The notes beneath the pieces are model-generated. The model was not told where the DNA came from. It did not search any database and worked only from the letters and a program-made list of their open reading frames with translations. From contig CADBPU010000022.1 of assembly GCA_902796635.1 (NCBI GenBank), positions 1-8,258 on the forward strand: a stretch of 8,258 nucleotides of DNA. The letters run 5' to 3'. Made by a program: the position numbers and the translations under genes. Position 1 is the stretch's first letter. Every line of letters begins with the position of its first letter. Below are positions 1 to 5,678 of this stretch, piece by piece. Source of the stretch: an uncultured Eubacteriales bacterium. GTDB lineage: Bacteria > Bacillota > Clostridia > Christensenellales > UBA1242.

Positions 1-1
1 A

Positions 2-46
2 TATAAAAATGTAAGAATGATGAAGAGAAAAAAAGCAACCACTTAA
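2..46 (+). CDS. Possible C-terminal tail of an upstream gene
   Basis: The frame beginning at base 2 is open from the window edge and ends with TAA at 44-46, giving a short basic tail that ends MMKRKKATT. The stop falls exactly where a rho-independent terminator begins, which is what the end of a + strand gene looks like. The other two + frames hit stops within the first 15-20 bases. Only 14 codons are visible, so the product cannot be identified and the open frame could be chance. Confidence 0.3.
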   Translation, partial: YKNVRMMKRKKATT

Positions 47-71
47 AAGCAGAAACACTCTGCTTTTTTGT
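45..71 (+). terminator. Rho-independent terminator of the gene upstream of the window
   Basis: AAAAGCAGA (45-53) pairs perfectly with TCTGCTTTT (59-67) around a 5-base loop, and a T run follows (64-69, then TTT after one G). It lies directly upstream of the YetF-family gene. It therefore most likely ends the preceding + strand transcript, though it could act as an attenuator if the promoter lies further left. Confidence 0.75.
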
Positions 72-107
72 TTGTTTAGAAATCTAATAAATGACAAAAA
101 TTATTAT

Positions 108-830
108 ATGTTAACATTACTTTTGCGCGGAGTCATAATATATGCCATTGTATTTTTTGTGTTTAGGTTAATGGGAAAGCGTCAACTGGGTCAACTGCAA
201 CCTTTTGAATTTGTCATAACACTTATTATTGCCGACCTTGCGACAATACCTATGAGCGAAATTAATGTGCCACTTCTCCATGGCATTGTCCCACTCATCA
301 CAATCACACTCATTCACTTTTTGATTGGTTTTTTGTCAAGAAAAAGCATAAAATTAAGACAAATGTTTAATGGCAAGCCAATTATAGTAGTAAGTCCTAA
401 TGGTGTTGAATATGATGCTTTGAAAAAACTAAATATGGATTTTAATGACCTGTGTGAAGCACTACGAGAAATGAATATTTTTAGTTTTGACGAAGTGCAA
501 TACGCTATTATTGAAACAAATGGACAACTCACCGTTTTGCCAAATGCGGAAAATGCGCCACTAACAGCCACAGACTTCAAAATAAAAAAAGAAGAAAGTA
601 CTTTGCCAATAATAATTATTTGTGATGGCAAAAAAATAAAAGAAAATATGAAAATTGCACAAATAGACGACAACTTTTTATATCAACAAATAAAAAAAGC
701 AGGTGCTTTCAAATTCAAAGATGTTTTGATTGCAACAATAGATAATGCGGGCAAAATGTATATTCAAGCAAAAAACAAAAAATTCGTCACGTTTTCAGTA
801 AACAAATTCAAAGGTGGTGAAAACTGGTGA
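108..830 (+). CDS. YetF/DUF421 family membrane protein
   Basis: This 240-residue protein has the DUF421 (YetF) layout: three membrane segments (about 5-21, 33-49, 55-77) and then a cytoplasmic alpha/beta region. Family signatures are GKRQLGQLQPFEFV at 23-36, FNGKPIIVV at 87-95, and IFSFDEVQYAIIETNGQLTV at 124-143. A second, shorter alpha/beta repeat follows (about 165-225). The biochemical role of the family is not settled; a related domain occurs in the 2Duf spore membrane protein of bacilli. I chose ATG 108 over the in-frame TTG at 72 because the TTG abuts the upstream terminator and the membrane segment begins right after ATG 108. No Shine-Dalgarno is evident before either start. Its last four bases overlap the start of the DUF4363 gene, so the two are translationally coupled. 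Confidence 0.9.
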   Translation: MLTLLLRGVIIYAIVFFVFRLMGKRQLGQLQPFEFVITLIIADLATIPMSEINVPLLHGIVPLITITLIHFLIGFLSRKSIKLRQMFNGKPIIVVSPNGVEYDALKKLNMDFNDLCEALREMNIFSFDEVQYAIIETNGQLTVLPNAENAPLTATDFKIKKEESTLPIIIICDGKKIKENMKIAQIDDNFLYQQIKKAGAFKFKDVLIATIDNAGKMYIQAKNKKFVTFSVNKFKGGENW

Positions 831-1216
831 AAAAAATATTTTGGGTTATTTTAATAACAGTATTAATGTTTACTGTTTTGATTTGGGAACAAATATTTGT
901 TGACAATACACTTGATGTATTAGCGCAAAAAATTGAAAATATCGAGACAGAAATTTCTGTTGTTGAAAATATTAATACAGAAAAAATTATTGGTTTAAGC
1001 GTGGATTTGGACGAATTTTGGACAAAAAAAGAAAGAATTTTGTGTCTTTTTATTAATCATAATGATTTAAGCAAAGTTGGAGAGCAAATAAAACGAATGA
1101 GAAATTACATTGAACAAGACGATAAGGAAGAGTGTGAAACAGAACTTGATGTGCTAAAATTTTATGCCGAAAGTTATAAACATGTCATGGAAATAAATAT
1201 TCAAAACTTACTGTGA
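827..1216 (+). CDS. DUF4363 family protein
   Basis: This 129-residue protein has one N-terminal membrane segment (about 5-23) with a short basic start. The rest is a charged, mostly helical extracytoplasmic region. The size, N-terminal anchor and position directly after a YetF/DUF421 gene match the DUF4363 family of Clostridia, whose function is unknown. It starts with GTG in a GTGA overlap with the preceding stop. A good Shine-Dalgarno, AAGGTGGT (811-818), sits 8 bases upstream inside the preceding gene. The two proteins probably act together at the membrane; that is an inference from the conserved pairing. Confidence 0.75.
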   Translation: MKKIFWVILITVLMFTVLIWEQIFVDNTLDVLAQKIENIETEISVVENINTEKIIGLSVDLDEFWTKKERILCLFINHNDLSKVGEQIKRMRNYIEQDDKEECETELDVLKFYAESYKHVMEINIQNLL

Positions 1217-1245
1217 TAAATTTTTGAAATAATATAATAGTATAA

Positions 1246-1271
1246 AAAAATACCAGTTGCGTGGTATTTTT
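1246..1271. terminator. Bidirectional terminator between convergent operons
   Basis: AAAAATACCA (1246-1255) pairs perfectly with TGGTATTTTT (1262-1271) around a 6-base loop. It has T runs on both strands, so it can end both the DUF421-DUF4363 transcript and the convergent comEC-holA transcript. The holA stop codon (1270-1272) lies within the stem's edge. Confidence 0.85.
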
Positions 1272-2271
1272 ATTTGCTTATTTTTTTATTGTTTATCAAA
1301 ATGTAAGATACAAGGTATTGAACAGCATTTTGATATCCAATTTGACTGGTTTTGATTTTGAAATCAAGGTCAGCACACAAATCAACAATGTTTTTAAGAT
1401 TCATTTTTGTAAAATTTTCTGCTTGCTGTTTTGCTTTTTTTACTGCATACTCTTTCACGTTTAGCATTTCAGCAACTTGTGCACCTGTTTTTGGTGTTAT
1501 TGCAGAAAAAAACATTCTTCTAAAATGATTTTGTATAAGGCCAAACACACTTGGTGCCATTTTTTTGTCAGCCATCATATCATTTAAGATTTCATAAGTC
1601 TTTTGAGAATTACCCTGTCCCAAATTTTCAGTTAGTTCAAAAACACTATATTCAAGTTCTTTTTTAACTAGTAATTTGACGTCTTCTTTTGTTATTTCTC
1701 TTTGACCAGCATAAGAAATAAGTTTTGATAGTTCTAATTCAATCCTTGCCAAATAACAATTTGTATAATACATCAAAAGTTCTTTTGTTTCATCTGCCAT
1801 GGTGGCATTTTGAGATTTTAAGACCGAATTTATTCTTGCCAATATATATGAGTTATCCAATCTATTGCAATCAACATTACACAAAAATTTTGTTGTTTTA
1901 TTGAAAATTTGCAACTTTTTTTCATCAAAAAGCACATTTTTGCTTGAAATTAACAAAATATTTGCAGGATTTGGATTTTGTTGATATTTTGATATTACAT
2001 CTAAAATTTGCTTATCTTTTTCGCCATCAACATCTTTTATTAGCACAACTTTTTTACCACCAAAAAAAGATGAAGTGTTAAGTATTGAAATCAAATTTTT
2101 TGCGTCAAAATTTTCTGCACTGAGTTTTGTTTTTGAAAGTTCATCTTTTACAACATAATTAAAAAAGAAATTTATGCCAGAATCAATCAAAAAACTATCG
2201 TCGCCATAAAGGTTATAGCAACAATATAAATCATTTGATTGTATATGTTTTTTTAACTCAACAAAATTCAT
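1270..2271 (-). CDS. holA: DNA polymerase III subunit delta
   Basis: This 333-residue protein is the clamp-loader subunit that opens the beta sliding clamp. The length is normal for the bacterial delta family. Visible signatures include the Walker-A-like but non-catalytic start CYNLYGDDSFLI (18-29), SFFGGKKVVLIKD (68-80), a central helical region with IELELSKLISYAG (177-189), and the C-terminal collar segment with SVFELTENLGQGN (209-221) and SVFGLIQNHFRRMF (241-254). It begins with ATG and has only a weak ribosome site. It lies 35 bases behind comEC on the same strand with no terminator between, the usual comEC-holA order of Firmicutes, so it is probably transcribed from the comEC promoter. 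Confidence 0.93.
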   Translation of the reverse strand: MNFVELKKHIQSNDLYCCYNLYGDDSFLIDSGINFFFNYVVKDELSKTKLSAENFDAKNLISILNTSSFFGGKKVVLIKDVDGEKDKQILDVISKYQQNPNPANILLISSKNVLFDEKKLQIFNKTTKFLCNVDCNRLDNSYILARINSVLKSQNATMADETKELLMYYTNCYLARIELELSKLISYAGQREITKEDVKLLVKKELEYSVFELTENLGQGNSQKTYEILNDMMADKKMAPSVFGLIQNHFRRMFFSAITPKTGAQVAEMLNVKEYAVKKAKQQAENFTKMNLKNIVDLCADLDFKIKTSQIGYQNAVQYLVSYILINNKKISK

Positions 2272-2306
2272 AATTTTATTTTACCATATTTGTATTTTCA
2301 AGTCCA

Positions 2307-4487
2307 TCAAATTTGACTACGCCAGAGTTCTCCATTTTCAATAATTACAATATTGCTTGCTGTGCCAAAAACATTTTGACAAATATATTTTTGTGTATCT
2401 ATTTCATTATACTTATTATTAAATTTATCAACAAAAACATACAAGAATTTTTCAGCAAAAATAGGTTCATTTTGTATTTGTGATTGAGAAACAGAACTCA
2501 ATATTTGCAAAATTTTACTATCCCCCATTTGATAACAAACAGATAGTGTTTTTTCTGCACTACTCAATCTCTCTATATTGAATTCTCCATCAAGTATTTC
2601 AAAACTTTGCTCTATTGTTTGATGAAAAATTGATGTTGAATAAATTGCGTTTGTGAGTCCTACAACTGTGCTGTTTTGATACTCTCCCACAAGATATAAA
2701 TTTTGAACTTGCAAGTTATTTACAATATTTGCAACATTGTTTTGCAATTCGTCATTATAGTTAAATAGTATCAAATAGTCAACTTGATTTATTCTATTCG
2801 CTTTTAATTTTTCTATTAAATTGTTGACTTCATATTTATCACTATCAACATTGCAAATTATAGTTTTTCCACTTTTTGTTGTAAAAAATAGCGAATTTTT
2901 TGCATTTTGTGTGGCAAAAACCATATTTTCTTTAATAATTTTATTTGAATTGCAATAACTCAAACTTGCAGTCAAGCAAATAATCAAACTTAAACCACAG
3001 AGCAATTTTGACTTTGAATTTATCATAAAATATGGACTTACTAGGAACAAAACAAGATAATAGATTGTTGCAGATAGTGTGTCAAATTCGATCGTTGAAA
3101 TTGCACCGAACTTTGCAAAAACTGCACTCCAATTTGAAACTATATTTATAAAGAATTGCGATATTGTGAAAAGTACTGGAAAGGAAAAGATTAAATTAAG
3201 TAAAGTTGAAATCAGCAAAATTGTATACATAACAGAAAATATTGGTACAACAATCAAATTACTGAGTATTGTTATTGGCGAAAACTGATTGAAAAATTTG
3301 CATATCCATGGAAGTGTGCCAAGTGTTGCACTTAAAACCACTGATATTGATGCTGACAAAAATTTTGGTAATTTTATTTTTTGCAATGCTCTGTCAAAAG
3401 TTTTTGAAAATAGGAAAATGCCAAACACTGCACCAAAAGAAAGCAAAAAGCCAACATCAAACAAGAATAGTGATTGAACCATCAAAACTATAATTCCAGC
3501 AAGAGAAATGTTTGAAAGTGAGTCGTTTCTTTCTCCAAGTATCAACCCCAGCATCAAACACAAACTCATAACACTTGCCCTGAAAACACTAGGCGAAAAA
3601 TTACACAAAATGTTATAAATGAGTAAAACAAGTGCAACAACAAAAAATTGATATTTCTTTTTTACTTTACATAGTTTTAAGAAAAACAACAAAATTGCGA
3701 CCAAAAATGCTATATGCATGCCACTAACTGCCAAAATATGAGATAACCCTGCATTTTTGAAAGTGTCATAAAAGTTTGAACTCAAAAGTGATTTGTCGCC
3801 CATCAAGACAGTATAAGCAAAACCAGCATTTTGCTCTGTCATATTTTCTAACAAAACATTTTTGGTTTTATTTTTCATAATGTCAGTAAAACTTGCACGA
3901 CCAGAAGTTTTCGTCAAGTTTTCAAAATTTATTGTGCAATAATATTGCAAATTTGTTTTTAATATGCTTGTATCTATTTTGCCATTTTTGACGAGTTTGG
4001 TTGCATACAAATAGCCATCAAAAGTCAAAACATCGCCAACAGAAAACTCACTCTCTACATTTGCTTGCATGTTAAAGCCATAACTTTTACCATTTATTTT
4101 TACATTTCCCAAAAATAGTTTTGTGTTGCCGTCTATATTTGAAACTTCTTTAACACTTGCAGTTATGTTGTAATTTCCATTTTCAACTGCTCTATTACTT
4201 TTTACAACAAAATTGATACTTGCAACAGCACTTGCCAAAATTGCACTACATAAGACAATCAATGTGCATATCTTTGCACTTTTGACGCCAAACAAATAAA
4301 AAAATCTTTCCAAAAAAATTGGATTGAAAGCACATACAACAAAAACAATTATATTGAACAAAACAAAAATAACAAAAAAGATAAGTGGCACAAAATTGCC
4401 AAGAAAAACTTTGATGACTGAATATATCGCACCAATAAAAGTTAAAAAAATTAATAATAATGGCCTAAAATTTATATATCTTTTCAC
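2307..4487 (-). CDS. comEC: ComEC/Rec2 DNA internalization channel
   Basis: This 726-residue polytopic membrane protein would carry single-stranded DNA across the membrane during natural transformation. Two blocks of N-terminal membrane helices (about 8-55 and 72-95) flank a short loop. Next come an OB-fold-like DUF4131 region (about 100-195) and the Competence channel domain (about 220-490). The channel domain carries the hallmark LSHILAVSGMHIA (248-260), FSPSVFRASVM (297-307) and SNLIVVPIFS (409-418). The C-terminal part (about 520-726) sits where the metallo-beta-lactamase-like domain belongs but is degenerate: the usual DVGQGDS, LIDTG and HxDxH positions read TQNAKNS, ICNVD and NYNDEL. 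The start is GTG with no well-spaced Shine-Dalgarno; AAGGAA lies 17 bases upstream. The frame stays open about 36 codons upstream into a decayed regulator gene. Confidence 0.92.
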   Translation of the reverse strand: MKRYINFRPLLLIFLTFIGAIYSVIKVFLGNFVPLIFFVIFVLFNIIVFVVCAFNPIFLERFFYLFGVKSAKICTLIVLCSAILASAVASINFVVKSNRAVENGNYNITASVKEVSNIDGNTKLFLGNVKINGKSYGFNMQANVESEFSVGDVLTFDGYLYATKLVKNGKIDTSILKTNLQYYCTINFENLTKTSGRASFTDIMKNKTKNVLLENMTEQNAGFAYTVLMGDKSLLSSNFYDTFKNAGLSHILAVSGMHIAFLVAILLFFLKLCKVKKKYQFFVVALVLLIYNILCNFSPSVFRASVMSLCLMLGLILGERNDSLSNISLAGIIVLMVQSLFLFDVGFLLSFGAVFGIFLFSKTFDRALQKIKLPKFLSASISVVLSATLGTLPWICKFFNQFSPITILSNLIVVPIFSVMYTILLISTLLNLIFSFPVLFTISQFFINIVSNWSAVFAKFGAISTIEFDTLSATIYYLVLFLVSPYFMINSKSKLLCGLSLIICLTASLSYCNSNKIIKENMVFATQNAKNSLFFTTKSGKTIICNVDSDKYEVNNLIEKLKANRINQVDYLILFNYNDELQNNVANIVNNLQVQNLYLVGEYQNSTVVGLTNAIYSTSIFHQTIEQSFEILDGEFNIERLSSAEKTLSVCYQMGDSKILQILSSVSQSQIQNEPIFAEKFLYVFVDKFNNKYNEIDTQKYICQNVFGTASNIVIIENGELWRSQI

Positions 4488-4752
4488 AATTTTGTCTTTT
4501 GTAATTCCTTTTTTATAAATATCATTATTGTCATTAAAATAATCTTTTGCAAAAAATTTTTCTAACGTGATATTTACACTACCACATAATTTTTTTTATA
4601 GTAATGATTTTTGGTGATTTGCTTTAGCCATACATAAAATCAAACACTGTGGATGGTGTTAAATTTGAATTAAGACATAAAGTTGTCAAGTTTACATCAT
4701 TTTCTTGACATAATTCTTGTATTCTCTTTCTTATTGCATCTTCTATATTCAT
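4488..4752 (-). pseudogene. XRE-family regulator pseudogene (nonsense codon plus frameshift)
   Basis: From ATG 4752, preceded by AGGA at a good distance, the frame encodes MNIEDAIRKRIQEL and onward to a helix-turn-helix-like segment ending DFMYG, then meets TAA (4624-4626) after 42 codons. Past that stop the same frame still reads family-like sequence (SKSPKIITIKK). It then needs a one-base shift at a run of eight A (4590-4597 on the + strand as T) to continue as LCGSVNITLEKFFAKDYF. The reconstructed product of about 78 residues matches the layout of the intact XRE gene at 5383-5625, including an FF-x(4)-F-x(4)-DI type C terminus. Two independent lesions make it a decayed gene. The 3' end is placed at the comEC start because no stop intervenes in that frame. 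It begins 12 bases after the preceding regulator and was probably cotranscribed with it. Confidence 0.75.
4524..4552 (-). promoter_or_regulatory. Candidate promoter of comEC-holA
   Basis: On the minus strand TTGCAA (4547-4552) lies 17 bases before AATAAT (4524-4529). The match to sigma-A consensus is 4/6 at -35 and 5/6 at -10. Transcription would start near 4517, giving a leader of about 30 bases. The site lies within the 3' end of the upstream XRE pseudogene. Confidence 0.5.
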
Positions 4753-4764
4753 AAATATTCCTTA

Positions 4765-4962
4765 TTATCTTACCAATTCATCAACAGTAATTGCAAAAAA
4801 ATCAGCAATCAAAATCAATGTGTAAATATCTGGTTCATTTACTCCATTTTCCCACCTAGAAACAGTTGCAGTTGTAGTTTTGCATAATTTTGCTATTTCA
4901 TTTTGAGTTGTGTTATTTTGTTTTCTTAAAAGTTTTAAGTTTTCACTAAAATTATTTTTCAT
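4765..4962 (-). CDS. XRE/Cro-C1 family transcriptional regulator
   Basis: This 65-residue protein is essentially a single helix-turn-helix domain. Helix 1 is FSENLKLLRKQNN (5-17), helix 2 TQNEIAKLCK (19-28) and the recognition helix TTATVSRWENG (30-40); the closing helices are YTLILIADFF and VDELV. VSRWENGVNEPD is typical of SOS-type, lambda-cI-like repressors. No oligomerisation or sensor domain is present. I chose the internal ATG at 4962: the longer frame to 5037 would translate through two operator-like dyads and adds an unrelated hydrophobic and basic stretch. No Shine-Dalgarno precedes ATG 4962. A weak TAATAC box (4970-4975) sits so close that a leaderless message is possible. It likely represses its own promoter; this is inferred from the dyads. 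Confidence 0.85.
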   Translation of the reverse strand: MKNNFSENLKLLRKQNNTTQNEIAKLCKTTTATVSRWENGVNEPDIYTLILIADFFAITVDELVR

Positions 4963-4972
4963 ATATTTAGTA

Positions 4973-5017
4973 TTACACATTACGTAATATTTAACATAAA
5001 ACTTACGTTTTGCGTAA
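4973..5017. promoter_or_regulatory. Paired operator dyads upstream of the 65-residue XRE gene
   Basis: TTACGTTTTGCGTAA (5003-5017) is a perfect 5-bp inverted repeat, TTACG-N5-CGTAA. TTACACATTACGTAA (4973-4987) is the same design with one mismatch. Their centres are exactly 30 bp apart, about three helical turns, so two dimers would sit on the same DNA face. The proximal copy overlaps the likely promoter core just before the ATG. Autoregulation is inferred from position. Confidence 0.6.
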
Positions 5018-5028
5018 TATATAACAAT

Positions 5029-5054
5029 AAAAAACAACTTATAAAAGCTGTTTT
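5029..5054 (-). terminator. Terminator of the 74-residue XRE gene
   Basis: On the minus strand AAAACAGCTT (5054-5045) pairs with AAGTTGTTTT (5040-5031), with one G-U wobble, around a 4-base loop. A run of six T (5034-5029) follows. It overlaps the stop codon of the upstream XRE gene and makes the two minus-strand regulators separate transcription units. Confidence 0.7.
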
Positions 5055-5277
5055 AATTTTTTGGATAAGGTAAATCTATATTTGTCAAACCAAGAATATA
5101 GTCAACAGAAACTTGATAGAAGTTCGCTAATTTTATTAAAAAATCTAGTGAAATTTGTCGTTGGCCATTTTCGTATTGGCTGTATGTGTTTTGTTGAATG
5201 TTCAAAATTTCTGCAATCTCTTTTTGTGTTTTGTTATTCTGCTCTCTCAATTCTTTTAATCTTATAAATTTACTCAT
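5053..5277 (-). CDS. XRE/Cro-C1 family transcriptional regulator
   Basis: This 74-residue protein is a textbook XRE domain. Helix 1 is IRLKELREQNN (5-15), helix 2 TQKEIAEIL (17-25) and recognition helix QQNTYSQYENG (28-38); the closing segment LDFLIKLANFYQVSVDYILG leads into a short Pro-rich tail. It is a DNA-binding regulator with no visible sensing domain. It is transcribed divergently from the XRE gene at 5383, and both share an intergenic region with two dyads. There is no Shine-Dalgarno before the ATG. A perfect TATAAT ends 6 bases before it, so the message probably begins at the start codon, as for lambda cI from PRM. The gene has its own terminator. Confidence 0.9.
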   Translation of the reverse strand: MSKFIRLKELREQNNKTQKEIAEILNIQQNTYSQYENGQRQISLDFLIKLANFYQVSVDYILGLTNIDLPYPKN

Positions 5278-5283
5278 ACATAT

Positions 5284-5289
5284 ATTATA
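5284..5289 (-). promoter_or_regulatory. -10 box of a probable leaderless promoter
   Basis: TATAAT on the minus strand (5289 to 5284) matches the -10 consensus completely. Six bases separate it from the ATG at 5277, which puts the expected transcription start on the A of the start codon. No recognisable -35 is present at 17 bp; an operator dyad fills the spacer, so the promoter may need activation or be deliberately weak. Confidence 0.55.
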
Positions 5290-5292
5290 AAA

Positions 5293-5330
5293 TCACAATT
5301 TGCGATATTTTATTTTATCTCAAATTGTGA
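5293..5330. promoter_or_regulatory. Paired operator dyads in the divergent XRE promoter region
   Basis: TCACAATTTGCGA (5293-5305) and TCTCAAATTGTGA (5318-5330) are each imperfect dyads of the form TCRCAA-N-TTGYGA. Their centres are 25 bp apart. The two sites are also inverted copies of each other: ATCACAATTTG (5292-5302) is the exact reverse complement of 5321-5331. The right copy overlaps a candidate -35 for the + gene, and the left copy lies against the -10 of the minus gene. One of the two divergent regulators probably binds here. Confidence 0.65.
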
Positions 5331-5352
5331 TAATTATTTATTGTCTTATTTT
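5325..5352 (+). promoter_or_regulatory. Candidate promoter of the + strand XRE gene
   Basis: TTGTGA (5325-5330) and TATTTT (5347-5352), 16 bp apart, would start transcription near 5359, about 24 bases before the ATG. The -35 is embedded in an operator dyad. Another weak pair, TTGTCT (5341-5346) and TTTATA (5364-5369), would start too close to the ribosome site. Confidence 0.35.
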
Positions 5353-5382
5353 ATTTGATTAAATTTATATATAGGAAATATA

Positions 5383-5625
5383 ATGAAAATACAAAGAGCT
5401 GTTGCATTAAAAATTAGTAAATTGTTATTAGAAAAAAATATGACTCAATATGCGCTTGCAAAAAAGATGCTTGTGCCACAAACAACAATATCTCACATAA
5501 TGCATGAAGATTATAAAAGTATAAATTTTGAAACTTTAATAAAAATTGCTGATGCTTTTGATATGACAATACAAGAATTTATAAGTGATAAACTCTTTCA
5601 AAGAGATGATTTAGACATAGATTAA
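5383..5625 (+). CDS. XRE-family helix-turn-helix regulator
   Basis: This 80-residue protein has an XRE-like fold: helix 1 VALKISKLLLEKN (7-19), helix 2 TQYALAKKM (21-29), recognition helix VPQTTISHIM (31-40), and the closing segment ETLIKIADAFDMTIQEFISD. The C-terminal FISDKLFQRDDLDI resembles the end of the pseudogene at 4488-4752, so the two belong to one subfamily. The start is supported by AGGAA (5373-5377) at a good distance from ATG 5383. It is divergent from the XRE gene at 5053-5277 and shares its operator region, a cI/cro-like arrangement. It converges on the pilin-like gene, with a terminator between. Confidence 0.88.
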   Translation: MKIQRAVALKISKLLLEKNMTQYALAKKMLVPQTTISHIMHEDYKSINFETLIKIADAFDMTIQEFISDKLFQRDDLDID

Positions 5626-5638
5626 AATTATCATAAAT

Positions 5639-5669
5639 AAAAAACCACGGGTTTTACCCGTGGATTTTT
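5639..5669. terminator. Strong bidirectional terminator
   Basis: CCACGGGT (5645-5652) pairs perfectly with ACCCGTGG (5656-5663) around a 3-base loop. It is flanked by A6 on the left and a T5 run on the right, so it works on both strands. It ends the + strand XRE gene and the minus-strand pilin-like gene, whose stop is 9 bases away. Confidence 0.92.
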
Positions 5670-5678
5670 ATATATTGA

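Noticed and set aside
72..107. TTG start giving the YetF-family protein 12 more residues
   Set aside because: The TTG directly abuts the T run of a terminator, has no ribosome site and adds a polar stretch before the first membrane segment; ATG 108 fits the family's N terminus better.
3079..3493. Open reading frames on the + strand inside comEC
   Set aside because: They lie antisense to a well-conserved part of comEC, lack ribosome sites and do not resemble known proteins.
4590..4626. Programmed frameshifting or stop-codon readthrough of the XRE pseudogene
   Set aside because: Two separate recoding events would be needed within 40 bases and no recoding signal is visible; gene decay is simpler.
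4963..5037. Longer start for the 65-residue XRE gene, adding 25 residues
   Set aside because: The extension is unrelated to XRE domains and would run across both operator-like dyads and next to the upstream terminator.
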